Assembly: GCF_004210375.1 (NCBI RefSeq)
Contig: NC_134828.1
Coordinates: forward strand, 24,358,400 to 24,422,399
Direction: 5' to 3'
DNA: 64,000 nt
Source of the DNA: Tachypleus tridentatus
Taxonomy: Eukaryota; Arthropoda; Merostomata; Xiphosura; Limulidae
A program made the position numbers and the translations under genes. Shown piece by piece: positions 11,644 to 24,077 of this stretch; position 1 is the stretch's first letter, and every line of letters begins with the position of its first letter. The notes below the pieces were generated by a model, which worked only from the letters and a program-made list of their open reading frames with translations, was not told the DNA's origin and did not search any database.

Positions 11644-14600
11644 GTATGTGTTTATTATTGTGGCGGATGTTTTTGTTCAACTTAATTGTTCATATGTGTT
11701 TGTAGGAATGATGTTTATAATAAATTATGAATACTCAAATTCTGGTAGCATAATATATTTTTTTTTTAAATTAGAAAACGTATTCAAGGTAAAATTGCTT
11801 AATTGGTTTGAAGGTCCTGCACAAAATTTTGTGCATTATTTTAGTATTTGAGTGCATTATAATATGGTCCATGTAATAGAAAAATGTTACTATAAAACAG
11901 CTTAACTTCTTTCAATTTTCTTAGATTATATCCTGAAGTTAGTGCTGCTGGTCATTGTAGTTAATAAATCATTGAAAAAATATATTTAATATGCAGAATT
12001 ATTTTAACACTAAACAGTACTCTTTACTCAAGTCTAAATGTGAAAATATTTGTGTTTACAAAGCTTTGAATGCATGACATTAGGTTGCTACAAGGCAGTA
12101 TTACTACTTCACTGTGTTCTGTTATTATTTCCATTTTCAGTGTGTTTGTCAGTTTATTTAGTTTTTCAAAATTGTCTCTTAAAATAATAATGATAGTGTA
12201 GTGTGTAGTCGTTGTAATAGAACTGACACATCACAAGATTTTAGGTTTCTTTTTTTTCCAAAGAACCAAATCAGGAGAAAAGCTTGGATTTGAAACATGA
12301 TAAGAGCAGACATTTTGTTCTTGAGTTTAAAAACATGTAGGTGACTCTGCTTTGCATAGAGTTTGAGAGCATGCTTTATGATCCCATATAAATGGCAGAA
12401 ATGAAATATATTGGTGCTATAATTAAAGTAAAAATCAGATACTGTGCCAGTAATATCTCCTGGGGTGCCAGTAACATCCCCTGGGGTCCAAATAGTGTAA
12501 TGTCATTAAAGTGAAATCTCTGTACCACAGGAGGGCTTTAAAAAAAAAAGTTGTGTTGAAGTGAGAAATTTGACAGGTTTTTAATCTTTCTTTTTATGAT
12601 AAATTGGAAAATAGTTTTTAGATATTGATCGAATATTTATAACTCGTTTTAAGGTTTCTTAAGGCTGTGTTTACAGCCTTTCTGTTTGAATAATTCTACT
12701 GCAATTTAGATGGTCCTTTCTAATTATCAAGTATAATGTTCCTCGTTGTTCTGTTCACATTCTCTGATTGGTTGAAACTGGTGTGGTTCAATGTTTTTAT
12801 AATCAAAATTCATATTATTTTTGAATCGGAAATGTAGACAAAAATGCTAATACACACACACTAAGACAGTTCTGTTGCAATATCTAGTCTTTTCTGTGTC
12901 AGTGTATTATATTTCTTGTGATGTTGAGCAATCTTCAACATCTCCAGATCATGTGAGTATGATGTTCAGAAAGTTTTACAAATTCTAAATGTAAAGTTAT
13001 TAACACATTTGTATTTTATTAATAATGCTGTGAAATTGTATATTTTGAATATATCTGTTTTGGTGCATTTTACTTTGTATAAGACAGTAAAACAAAGTTG
13101 GTCAACGTCCTTTATATTGGTTAACCCGTTTGCGATGGGTCATGGGTCAAGGCTATGCCATTGCATCTGTGGACTTGTATTAAGAATTTTATTGAACTAC
13201 TGTTTCATGAACTTATGTCAATAAGTTTGGAATCAAATTGTAAATTATAATTCAAACATTGGTATTATATGTAAGTTAATTTCTTAATTTAAAAGTAAAT
13301 ATTAAAAGAACACATCTAAATGTAGATTTTAGTGAGTCACATGGTATGTTGAATGTAGCACTGGTCAAAATTATATGTTTATGATGTCGAAATATTAGGT
13401 GTATAGTTTTGTACAAAATAGAAACTCAAATTACTAATACTATCAAGGTAGAATATTTCAATGAGGACCTTTAGTTTATTGAGATATGGCTTATGTACTA
13501 AATCAAACACAGTGGTCCTGTTCACCTCTTTCCATTTTGAAAATGGTCCAGTATATATACACTTATTTCAATATATGACATGTGAATAACTAATCAACTG
13601 CTTAGAATGTCCCCACTGTGGTTTTCTTAAAAACTGACATATTCTTTTGATCCAAGATTTCAAGGAGGTAGGTTGTGTCTTTAGATATGCTCGAAGTTTC
13701 GTATCTTTTTAATTCTAAGTACATCATAGTTACTAAGCTTAATAAAGTACAGTGGAATTTTATGGTATTAGTATAGTTATTTGTGATTTTTTGGTTTTCA
13801 ACTGTAAGTTTAAAACCTTAAAATGTTTGATATCCTTCATGTGTGAAATTTTAAGAGGCTTAGCAACTTATGTTCAGCAGCAGTTGAATACAAACATCAT
13901 AGTGAGAAGAGATAATTGTTTTCTTTATTTCTTGATTTATTGTTCTATATTTTAAGAAAAATAAAGTTAATAATCTATTCCTAAATAGTAATAATCTATA
14001 TACAAATATATAATAATTGAAATGTGAAGGTATATTACAAAATATTAGTTCACTAAAACACAGTAACGACAGGGAAGGCTAAAAGTCAGTTTTATATCAC
14101 TGGTATGTAACATGAGTGCACATGCACCACATCAATGCAAGTTATGTAGTGTTAGTTAGGCATGAATAGGATGTCAACTTAATAAAAAATAATAAATATA
14201 TATGCAAATATATACCTTTATGTGACTCAAGCTACTCAGACTAACCATTTGTATTTTTGTGTTATAATACGTAGTCGTTCTTGCATGAAAAAAACAATAT
14301 AATTTATATTCATTTTTTTTATGATTATGAGGTTAATCAAGTGACAGGCCCCACATGGTTAGAATATAGAAAATAACACAAAATATATTTTAAGATATTT
14401 GGGATGAAGAATGTTTTTCTAAGTATAACATGAAATCACTTTTCACTCAGACTAGTAATGAAACAGACTCTATTTTCAGAAAAAAATCTTTAATAAAAAA
14501 TATTTCTTGAAAACAAAATCTGATATTTTGTGTACAAAATACTTGTAACCTTTACTAAAAATCTATCAAATTTTGAGAAGGTACACATGATGAATCGAAA

Positions 14601-14712
14601 GGTATAGTGCAAATGTGTAGACAAATTTGTGTATAATATACCAATACCATAGCTAAAGGATTAATCTAGTTACTGTCTGTTTTATTTCAATATTGACACT
14701 AAATATTTGCAG
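11644..14712 (+). other. Intron, nothing recognised
   Basis: AT-rich intron of 3.1 kb with small local duplications (near 12450-12485, GGTGCCAGTAA twice) and no recognised transposon or RNA. Confidence 0.45.
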
Positions 14713-14775
14713 GAACCTACGAGGTAGCTGGAATTCTACCAGGATTTCAAGAAGATTCCTTTTTCACTCAGAAAG
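14713..14775 (+). CDS. CENPC: CENP-C exon linking the motif to the cupin domain
   Basis: This 63-base exon lies between ATATTTGCAG and AAAG|GTATTG, phase 1 at both ends. It encodes TYEVAGILPGFQEDSFF, with a junction glycine on either side. It follows directly in frame from the CENP-C motif exon and leads in frame into the next exon, so it is the linker after the motif. Its size and phase symmetry mean that skipping it would not break the frame. Confidence 0.8.
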
Positions 14776-15910
14776 GTATTGTTATTATTGTAAACTTGTA
14801 GCTTATGTTAGAACCTTGGAATTCCAATGCCTGCTGCACGTACGTATTCAGACAAGATGCAATTACAGGGCTAGGTTTTTAAGGTGTTTTTTTATACAGG
14901 GAAGTTTGATTACACATCAGACTAGAAGTGAAGCAAAAATGTTTATCCACTTACCAAAATAGACCAACCTGATAGTTACTTCTGTGAATCGTAAGAGAAA
15001 AATGTATTGCTTCTCATGCTTCATTTTCCCTGATATGCTACATTTTTTCTTTCTGTGAACTTGATTGTATACTTAACACAAATTTGTAAGTTTTGAAATT
15101 AATTACTTAGAATGAGAAAATTCTGCCAATTTATATTGAGAAAAGTATTCTTCAAATTTTAAATATAAATTTGTTAAATTTGCAGTTGAATGTAATTATA
15201 TTGTATTCCTTGTTTCCCCTCTCGGTGTGGATTTTTGTACGTGGAGAGGGTTCTGTTTACCTCCTCTGGGATCTAAACATCCACCCACGTGTTTTCTGTG
15301 CATGGTGACACGTGAAGGGGAGAAGAGGACCCTGGTGGGTTGAGGAGTCCAACTCTAACACACCACTTTGGTCTTGAATTCTTATAGATGGACAGCCTTG
15401 AGTGGTCCCCCTAGGGTCAGTCACCTGGTCCACTTTGGGTGGGGTCAACCAATTACCAATGTTGGATGTTCTCAACAGGTGTTGTGGACATTGTATCTGA
15501 TGCTGGTGTTTGGGTATAGTGCTCATGAAACCCTGGCATTGCTGCAGTGACGTTTTTGGCATTGTAGTGTGTCCCCTAATAGGGCTCCATGGTGAGTGGG
15601 GTCAGTGGGCATCGAAATTTCCCATTATTATGGATCCTCCAAATAAAACGTAAGTAAAATAGTGAGGAAACAGTCCATAGGTAAATGACCACATCTTGAA
15701 TATTCTGAGCAGCAATCTTCAACATCTGTAACATCTGTACCTTATTTTCTTATACTACATTTTCTTTCAGACAAACCTTTAGAGTAAATGTCTATCTTTT
15801 TCATTCAGAAGGAACTAGAGGGACTTGCTGGCTCTCCATAGTCAGTGAAGAAGCTTTGATCTGGTCATATATTGGTGGAAACATCCACATTTTAACACAG
15901 TGAACTTTTT

Positions 15911-16380
15911 TTGCATTCAAAAGCAATTGGGGATGTACCTTTTGAGGTTATGCCTCATGCTACTTTGAATTTGTCACAAGGAGTTATTGTTGAGAGGGAT
16001 TTGAAGAACATCCCCGAGTCAGAGATTCTCACTGACGTCTTTACCGAAGGAGTTTCTGCAGTGAGGCTTATCTCCACTCGCAAAGATGGAATTACAATGC
16101 CAACCAGTGTCCTCATCCTGACATTTACATCACTGCATCTACCTACTACCATCAAGGGAGGTTATCTTAATTGCAGGGTACATCCATACATTACAAACTC
16201 TCTCAGATGTTTCCAGTGTCAGTGGCTTGGTCACTTAAAGACACCGTGTCATGGTTCCTTGATCTGTGATTGTTGCAGTGGCAAGGACCACGATGCCTGA
16301 GAGTGTGAAATGGACCCTCGTTGCATCAATTGCAATGGCTCTCACCCATCCTACTTTCGTTCTTGCTCTAAATAGTTGGA
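15911..16380 (+). pseudogene. LINE ORF1 (gag-like) remnant with zinc knuckles
   Basis: About 150 residues in one frame resemble insect LINE gag proteins. A region with PHATLNLSQGVIVERDL and an RVHPYITNSLRC segment is followed by three cysteine knuckles: CFQCQWLGHLKTPC (CX2CX4HX4C), CDCCSGKDHDA-x-EC, and CINCNGSHPSYFRSC. Such knuckles bind element RNA. An in-frame TGA falls inside the second knuckle and a further stop follows the third. A low-complexity S/T-rich continuation runs to about 16813. Confidence 0.8.
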
Positions 16381-16883
16381 AGAAAGAGAGGTGCAGCATT
16401 TGAAAACAATTCAAAACATTACTTATTCTGAGGCTTGAAAGTTGCTGTCCACCACTTCATCTCAGATGTATACTGCTGCACTTCATTCCACTACTACAGT
16501 GGAAGTGCAGACAGATCTCTCTGTGCCTCCAAGAGAATTGTTCTCAAACCAAGAGAAAAGTCTTTTAACCTCCAAGGTTAAAAGGGTTGATGAATCAACT
16601 TCAACACCCATTTCTGCCCCTAACATACATTCCAGCAAACCTCAAGATCTGCTTTTTTTTGGTTCTGGGTGTGGGTATTTCCTCGGGTACATCTTCTCCC
16701 ACCCCAAGATGCAAAATGATCATTTATTCACATTTTGCTTTCTTCCACCAACAAAGACCTGCCCAACTGACCCAGGGAGGATCTGTGGAGGTCGACAGAC
16801 CTTCCTTGAATAAAGGCAATAAAGTAAAAGAGATGTTGTAAACAGAACTGCTCTCCACCCAATTCACCTACATATAAATAAAA

Positions 16884-17390
16884 ATGGCCACCTTGATACA
16901 ATGGAACTGTCAAGGTTTACATTCTAATCTGGATGATACCAAAGCACTAATTGCTTCCTTTATCCTGTCTTTTCATACAGGAAACATTTCTGAAATCTGC
17001 TGATACAGTCACCTTTCAGCAGTTTTCTTTCTACAGAAATGACAGGCTGTGTGATGGACGAATGCATGGAGGTGTGGCACTCTTGGTTGATCAGCATGTA
17101 CCCACCCTGTCTTTGCCACTCAACACACCCTTGGAGGCTGTAGCCATCCATGTTTCCTTGAGTCATACCATCACTGTTTGTTCATTCTACCTGATACCTA
17201 GAGATACCTATGATCAGTCAGACTTTGATGCTCTCACTGAACAGTTGCCATCTCCCTTTCTAATCCTGGGGATCTTTAATGGACATCATCCCCTCTGGGA
17301 AGTGCTGATATCGATGGGAGAAGTTGCTCCGTGAGAGCACGTGCTCTCTGATCACAACCTTTCTCTTTCAATAGTGGTTCTTATACTTAT
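16884..17390 (+). pseudogene. LINE endonuclease domain remnant
   Basis: It starts at an ATG followed by LIQWNCQGLHSN, which holds the expected catalytic asparagine. A one-base frame change around 16960-16980 leads to the next block (ETFLKSADTV, then GGVALLVDQHVP). The LILGIFNGHHPLW block corresponds to the catalytic D/N-H block; the usual GDFN reads GIFN, so an aspartate is lost. SDHNLSL near 17345-17375 matches the terminal SDH block, in another frame. It would nick the target DNA if intact. Confidence 0.75.
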
Positions 17391-17966
17391 TTTTATGCAC
17401 CTAGTCAGTCCTTAACTGCTGTTGATCTCTCAATTTGCTCCCACTTTTTATGGAATGTTGACCATAACCCATGAGGCAGTGATCATTTTCCTATAATTTT
17501 GAGAGACTGGCCGTGGGCAATGCCACCTGACGTGTGCTCCAGTGGAAGCTGGATTAAGCACACTGGCCCTCTTTCACTTATCTCACAGAATTTGATCCTG
17601 CCATCATCTGTAAGCCATCAATAGACCACTGTGTGGCAGCAGTAACTGACTATTATACAAGCAGTTGCTCAACGTACTCCTAAAATCTCGACACATTTTC
17701 CACGACATCCTCATCAATGGTGTAATCCTGTCTGTCATGTGGCATGGAAGGCTCAAAAACAGGCCTGGAATACTTTTTGTAGGTATCCCACACTCTTGCA
17801 CTACATCACTTTCCAGCAGGCCTGTGCACATGCACAGTGGATAAGATATCAAAGGCAGAATGACTCTTGGATCAAGTTCATAACCAGCATATCTTTTACC
17901 ACCAGTTTCAAAGTCATATGGGACAAGCTTTGAAAGATCAGTGGGCAATATAATTGTGTCCCCCTC

Positions 17967-18960
17967 TTGATCTTGCTCTCTGATGGCCAGGAAGTAGCTG
18001 ATACTAGGAGCATTGCTGATACTCAAGGTGAAAGCTTTTGCCATATATCTAGCAGTTCTGCTTCTTCCTCCACCTTCTTAGTCATCAAGACTTGGGAAGA
18101 GCAGTTACCACTTTCCTTTCATGCTGATTGTCTCTATGACTGTAATCGTCCCTTTACACTGGTGGAATTCAAACTGGCCCTTCATCGGTCTAGCATAACA
18201 TCAGTTGGACCTAATGATACGCACTATAAAATGCTGAGCCATCCATCTCCTGCTTCTCTTGCTATTCTTTTGATTATTTTAACTGGATCTAGAGGAGAAT
18301 GTTTTTCCTGGTGCCAGGCTATTGTCCTACCTTTCTCTCAGCGTGGGAAGGATCCCAAGATTCCTTCAAATTATCGTCAAATTACTTTGACGAACTGTTT
18401 CTGTAAGACCTTAGAGAGGATGGTTAATGCTCATCTTGTTTGGTTTCTCGAATCAAATGACCTCTTGCCCCTTTCCTGTGGGTTCCGAAGACAGCGCTCC
18501 ATCGGGGACCACCTGATTCAACTTGAAACATCAATCAGAAAAGCCTTTCTCAAACAACAACATCTTGTATCAGTATTCTTTGACATTAAGAAGGCTTAAG
18601 ATACAACATGGAAGTATGGCATTTTGCAAGACCTCTATTTATATGGGTTACGTGGCTATTTGTCCATTTTTGTTAAACATTTTTAATGGACAAGTGATTC
18701 CAAGTTTTTTTTGTGGGTTTGACACATTCCCGTTCTTTTCTACAGGAACTTGGAGTCCCTCAGGGCTGTGTTTTGAATGTCACACTTTTCAGTATAAAGA
18801 TTAATGCCATCACTGAACAACTCCCTCTTACTCTGTTGCAAACAGGCTCTATGTCGATGACTTTCACATCTCTTATCAGTCATCGAACATGAGGTATATT
18901 AAGTGGCAGCTACAGACTGCCCTCAGTTGTTTACTGAAGTGGACCACAGAAAACGGCTTT
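17967..18960 (+). pseudogene. LINE reverse transcriptase domain remnant
   Basis: Recognisable RT blocks in order are: a PSNYRQITLTNCFCKTLERM segment (family pattern NYRPISL), FRRQRSIGDHLIQLE, VSVFFDIKKA (block A, with its aspartate), LGVPQGCVLNVTLFSIKIN (block B), and a YVDD catalytic box at 18850-18861. The thumb-side stretch LLKWTTENGFNLSLSKTDC follows. The blocks lie in different frames with intervening stops, for example TAA right after block A at about 18598. Confidence 0.85.
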
Positions 18961-19729
18961 AACTTATCTCTCTCTAAAACCGATTGTGTGCACGTTTGCA
19001 GCCAGCGGGCTATTCACCCTGACCCTGAACTCTGTATCGATGAAGTTGCGCTGCTTGTGGTTACTGAGACATAGTTCTTGAGGCTCATCTTTGACCATAA
19101 CTTGATCTTCATACCATGTATCAAGCAGTTACAAGTTAAATGTACAAGAGCACTGAACATACTCCATGTCCTCTCTTCCACCACTTGGTGAGTGGATTGA
19201 TGTTCTATGCTAAAGCTATATCGTGCTCTTATTCAATTGAAACTAGACTATGGATCACTGGCCTTTGGCTTTGCCAGGACCTTGGCCTTAAAAATGCTAG
19301 ACCCTGTTTCCAATCAAGAATTCACCTCTGCACTGGGGCTTTGTGGACTTTCCCAGTTCAGAGCTTACATACAGAGTCTCATGAACCTTTTTTGCACCTC
19401 CACCATTTGCAACTGTCTTTACTATGTGCTTTGAAACTTGTTCCTCACCAAAGCATCCCACCTGGGGTTGTGTTTTCCTTCCTTGGTGAGCCATTCTTTT
19501 TCAGAACAGATGATCTGCCATTGCTTCTTTTGGCCTTTGTATCCAGGCACAGTTGGATGTATTGGATCTGTCCTTGGATAACATTGCTGTATCCACTTGT
19601 CAGCTTATCCCACCATGGCTTCTTACAGTCCCCAAATGTGACCTATCTTTAAGTCATCTGAGAAAAGTAGACACTCCCGATTGGAAATATTGTCTGCTAT
19701 TTGCTGAACATCTTTCAAACCATCCTTCC

Positions 19730-20125
19730 ATTCCTATTTATACAGATGGTTCAAAATCAGGTGACTGTGTGGGCTCTGCCATGGTTTGTTGTGGTTCAGT
19801 GGTTGCATGCAGAATTCCCTCTACAGCTTCTGTGTTCACTGCTGAACCCTACACTATTTCTCTTGCTCTGGATCACATAGAAGCTAAGCAGTACTCAAAT
19901 TTTACTATTTATACTGACTCGCTTAATTCTCTACTGACCCTGGAATCGCTTCACATTAGTTCACACCATGTTCTTGCCAATATTCAAAACTGACTGGCCC
20001 ATTTCTCTTTAACAACTACTTATATCCAGTTTTTCTGGATATTGGGCTACATTGGTATTCATGGGAATGAGCTTGCCAACACTGCAGCTAAATCTGTCTG
20101 CTCTGGCACTATCACTGCTGTGTCT
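19730..20125 (+). pseudogene. LINE RNase H domain remnant
   Basis: IYTDGSKSGDCVGSAMVCC supplies the first aspartate. The AEPYTISLALDHIE segment supplies the glutamate, IYTDSLNSLLTLES the second aspartate, and GYIGIHGNELANTAAKS the final helix. In the last block the usual GNExAD has asparagine in place of the catalytic aspartate. A stop also separates the third and fourth blocks. After this, to about 20510, a CYLCNTQ...H cysteine/histidine patch typical of LINE ORF2 C-termini is visible. Confidence 0.82.
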
Positions 20126-20924
20126 GTTCCATACATGTACTATGGTCCTGTATTCAAGGGTTGACTCCATTGGCAGTCAACTCAGAATGAGCAATGTGAA
20201 AACAAGCTTTTCCAAATAAAACCCTCTGTTGGACTTTGGTCGTCCAGCTTCCATAAGGATCAGAAAGAGGAAGTTGTTCTAAATAGACTATGCACTGATC
20301 ACAGTTTTTTAACTCATTGTTTTAATTTATCTGCGACTGATGCACCAACGTGTTATCTGTGTAACACTCAGGTCACAATAAGCCACATTTTACTGTTTTG
20401 CCGTCGTTACGACTCTCAATCATAGCACCATTTTAAACATGTTTTGTACCAAGGTTTATCCATAACGTTAGACAGTGTTATTGGTGATGGTGACACTGTC
20501 CACCTTAGAAATGTTTAGTTTTTAAAGGCCATTTAAGTGTTTTTTTAATTTATACATTAGACCTTTTTTAATGTGATTCCTTTTTAAGAATCAAAGTACA
20601 TCTAGTTCAATTTGAAATTAGAAAATGGCCGTAACATCAAATAACTTGAAACCAGGACTGGAAAGACCAACTTCAGATGACTAACGGTGGTTATTGAACT
20701 TACTTGTTAGTCTTCCTGACGAGTTATGATAATTGCAGTTATGCTGCAGAAAGTCCTTTCCAACTTGTATTGCTGTAGTTTTTTCTTACTGCTGTAGACT
20801 AAATGTAAAATTGATTTAATTTTTTTAATTTAAAAATTAAACTATCTTTTGTGTTATCTTAATTTCCTTTTATGAATTCTAATAATTTTACTTCAGTTTT
20901 AGCTTTTTACTGGATGTTTGGCAC

Positions 20925-20975
20925 AGATAGCTTAGTTACTTTGCATTATAAAATACCAAACCAATCAACCAATCC
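20925..20975 (+). mobile_element. 3' end fragment of a third SINE-like repeat
   Basis: GGCACAGATAGCTTAGTTACTTTG...AAATACCAAACCAATCAACC matches the fragment at 37998-38050 in order and tail type. Only the 3' end is present. It ends about a dozen bases before the splice acceptor of the next CENP-C exon. Confidence 0.65.
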
Positions 20976-20986
20976 TTGTTTTCCAG

Positions 20987-21136
20987 GTAAAAAGTCTAGA
21001 AACAAACAGCAAGCTTTGTTTAAACACAACCTGTCTATCCATGATCATCAGGTGCTTCTAGAAGAAGACATGCAGGAAGAGCTGTATGGTGGCTCCCTGG
21101 TAAATGATCCAGAACTAGGAAGGGAAGTTAAGGCTG
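20987..21136 (+). CDS. CENPC: CENP-C exon entering the C-terminal cupin domain
   Basis: This 150-base exon lies between TTGTTTTCCAG and GCTG|GTAGGT, phase 1 at both ends. It encodes 50 residues: a basic start (KKSRNKQQALFKHNL), then EEDMQEELYGGSLVNDPELG and REVKA. The final part, a DPE-G-EV pattern running into the hydrophobic strand of the next exon, matches the entry to the Mif2/CENP-C cupin dimerisation domain. It is in frame with the exons before and after it. Confidence 0.82.
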
Positions 21137-21689
21137 GTAGGTCGAACTGTATTTTTGTTTATAATGTAATTTTCCATTATTTTCTTGTGAAATCTATTTT
21201 GACATGTTAGATTAAGATACCAGATTTGTTGTTTTGGTGGAAACTGTTTTAAAATGTTCTAGCTGTTATTCTTATTCATTAGTATCAGCTTTCACATCCA
21301 TGGTTTTCTTACTGTCCTTGCTGATTTTGCATTGACGGGTCACTTTATTTTCTTATTTTGGAACTAAGTTCTGATAAATTTGTTAGTGAAAGTATTTATC
21401 CTTCCTGAAATGTGAATAGAGTTTTCTTTTTATAATTTTCACACATACACACAGAGATTATTGTTGCAGTTATATGACCAAACTGTATAAAAAGTTTGTT
21501 TTTTTCAATCTATCACTGACATTCTGATCAGCATTAATTGAGAATTTTGATAACATGCACATGCTAACTGGTTTCTCAGTGATTGATAATTATCTTGCAA
21601 TACTGTAGTTTTCAGTCAGAAGACAAACGTTTTTTGTTGTCTCATATGAAGTTTAATGAACAGTTTATTGGTACTTTCCATCCTGTTTA

Positions 21690-21967
21690 GGCCCGGCATG
21701 GCCAGGTTGGTTAAGGCGTGCGACTCATAATCTTAGGGTCGCAGGTTCACATCCCCGTCACACCAAACATGCTTGCCTTTTCAGCCATGGGGCGTTATAA
21801 TGTGACGGTCAATCCCACTATTTGTTGGTAAAAGAGTAGCCTAAGAGTTGGCAGTGGGTGGTGATGACTAGCTGCCTTCCATCTAGTCTTACACCTCTAA
21901 ATTAGGGACGGCTAGCGCAGATAGCCCTCGAGTAGCTTTGCGAGAAATTTAAAAACAAACAAACAAA
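21690..21967 (+). mobile_element. tRNA-derived SINE, main family, full length
   Basis: Complete copy: GCCCGGCATGGCCAGGTTGG head, B-box-like GGTTCACATCC, full body and CAAA tail. A perfect 12-base target-site duplication, CCATCCTGTTTA, flanks it (21678-21689 and 21968-21979). This marks it as a clean insertion in a CENP-C intron. Confidence 0.97.
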
Positions 21968-22904
21968 CCATCCTGTTTACAGAAGCAGAAATCCTTAATA
22001 TTCCCTTCAAACTGTTAATGACAGTATGTCTGTCTCTTTTGAAATTTAGAATATGCTATAAACATCCATTTGAAGATTGTTCTGGTTGTACCGAATCTAG
22101 TTATTTGTTTAATTCTCGTGGGTGTAGTTTTTCAGGTGTTAAAGAAGTTATATTGTTTACTTTTTCCATTGAACTCTGAAGTTTCATGTTGGTTCTTTCA
22201 GTTGATAGTTGAGATTTGTTTGAAACAATAAATATTAATAAGCTTATGTGTAATTGTAACATCTTCACAGACTAATAGGGTAGGATCAGGTGAAGTGTTG
22301 GATTATTCTAAGAATGTCTTACGTAGCAGATACCGTGTTACAGTGCTGCACTAAAAAAATAAAATATCTGTGTGGATACTTAATAGCTTTTATAGAGTAG
22401 TGAGAAAAATAGAAACAGAATTGTACATGAAGGGCTTATGATGATTTACTCTTAAACAAATTACTGGTGGCAATAAAGTTAATTGTGATAGGAGTAACAG
22501 TTAAAAGGAGTAACAAGACTTCACAAGTATAATATAACATAATATATTCTTGAAATTATTTGTACTTTGGGAAACTCCATAATTACAGAACTGAGAAAAA
22601 CCAAAAAATTCGAGATCAAACTTATGGGTTTCTAAAATCAACAAATTGGATTTTGTTTCCCACATCAGCAAGAGGCCATTGTGTAGATTTATGCTTAATA
22701 ATAAAAAATATGGCCTATATAAGCTGTGAATATTATTTAAAACAACCAACAGTAACAAAGTGTAACTTACATTTCACACATACGATCGTTTTTTAGTCTA
22801 AATGAAATAGAATTTCTTTAAAATTTTTCCAATTGTATTGTAATATTTCCTTTTCTATTTTTGTTTTATGGTGGGTCCTGTGCCGAAACTGTTGGCTTTA
22901 TATG

Positions 22905-24029
22905 CAGAGATGCCAACCATTACGATTTGAGTGTAATCATTATGATTTTGGTGTATACATTACGACTATACGCTCATACAGACAAATATTACAACTTGTT
23001 GCAACTCCCAAATTATTATATATTATATAGGCCTATACAATAAAGTGATAAATTGTTCCTCCAGGGCTTAAAAGGGGTGAAAAGAAAATTTCTAGTGAGA
23101 TACAAATACATTTTGATAATAAATAAAAGACATGGTCCAAATGGCTACTTGCGATAATCATGTTTGTACTTGAAATAATAAAAAATATTTGTATCTCCGA
23201 TGTCTACCAATAGTTTGAGTGTGGTGCTTCTCCATACTGGGTACGTGGGGGAATCCATAGTTACATCATCAGTGCTTGTCAGCCAATCAGCGCTCGCGTA
23301 GATGGGTATTTCTCGTTTTCTAAGCGGCATAGAAACACCAATGCGATCTTTCACAAGATGGATAAAAAGAGGCCTCGTTCACCAAATTTTCTTGTTTCTG
23401 TCAAATCTAAAAGGACTAAAAATGTGAATCAAAATTTTAGGAAAGAGTATAGTACAAAATATCTGGTCATTGCATCAAAAGTCAGTGACAGTCATGGGTT
23501 TTGTACAGTTTGTCACATCGATTTTTCTGTGGTTCATGGTGAGATAAACGATTGTTTCAGACATACAAAATCAGCATTTCACCAACAAAAGGCTGAGGCA
23601 AAGACAAAAACGATGCAGTTAATGACATTTATGAGTAAGAATTCAGAATATGAAACCATAAATGAAAGTAAAGGTTGCAACAGCTTCAAAACTGTTACAA
23701 TAAGTGTCGTAAACATGATATAAACTAGTCATTACACAAAGGGTTTTTCTGCTTACTGTTTCTGCATGTTCAGTGTTGTTTTACCAGTATATTTGTTACT
23801 CTCAACTAAATAAAAGACATAATTTCAAAAGAATTTTTAAATTTATTTATTAAATACACAAAACACAGTCATAAATGAGCAATCTATAGCAGTAATAAAT
23901 AATAATAGTTATAATAATAATATAATAATAAACAGCTTAGAGACATTGGTCAGGTCTAGTAGCCGCAAATTATAAAGGGCTTTGTCTACAATCATAAAGC
24001 TTAGTCATTTGAAATAGTTGGCATCTCTG
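22905..24029 (+). mobile_element. hAT-like non-autonomous DNA element
   Basis: The two ends are inverted copies: CAGAGATGCCAACCATT on the left and CAGAGATGCCAACTATT (complement) on the right. CAGRGRTGCCAAC is the typical end of hAT transposons. The element is about 1.1 kb and contains one open frame with a BED-type zinc finger; the catalytic RNase-H-like part and the hAT dimerisation domain are absent. No convincing 8-base target duplication was found (flanks TTTATATG and TATCTGTC), so the insertion is old or the boundary is off by a few bases. Confidence 0.68.
23358..23723 (+). CDS. Solo BED-type zinc finger protein inside hAT-like element
   Basis: An uninterrupted 121-residue frame with an ATG start. 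The N-terminus is basic (MDKKRPRSPN, then SVKSKRTK). The finger is C49 and C52 (FCTVC) with H69 and H75 (HTKSAFH), and a VVHGEINDC stretch between them matches the HGG-ND pattern of hAT-associated fingers. BED fingers bind the element ends. A C-terminal tail of about 45 residues has no recognised domain. The frame ends well before where a transposase catalytic core would be. An AATAAA lies at about 23811-23816. It may be a leftover exon of a transposase or a small DNA-binding protein; expression is unknown. Confidence 0.65.
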   Translation: MDKKRPRSPNFLVSVKSKRTKNVNQNFRKEYSTKYLVIASKVSDSHGFCTVCHIDFSVVHGEINDCFRHTKSAFHQQKAEAKTKTMQLMTFMSKNSEYETINESKGCNSFKTVTISVVNMI

Positions 24030-24077
24030 TATCTGTCAAATTTACTTATGCTCATATTTCACTTTTTTTTTTCACAG

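Larger units (their letters stand above)
15209..20830 (+). mobile_element. Decayed non-LTR retrotransposon (Jockey/I-like LINE)
   Basis: A long LINE-type element in the same orientation as CENP-C. In order it holds a GC-richer 5' region, a gag-like ORF1 with zinc knuckles, an apurinic-type endonuclease, a reverse transcriptase with a YVDD box, and an RNase H domain. A 3' untranslated part follows, to about 20830. Many stops and frame changes show that it is inactive. The order endonuclease-RT-RNase H and the gag knuckles fit the Jockey/I group of LINEs; I do not place it in a clade. Both ends are approximate: no clear target-site duplication was found. Confidence 0.88.

Noticed and set aside
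22905-24029. 8-base target duplication of the hAT-like element
   Set aside because: The flanks TTTATATG and TATCTGTC do not match well enough.
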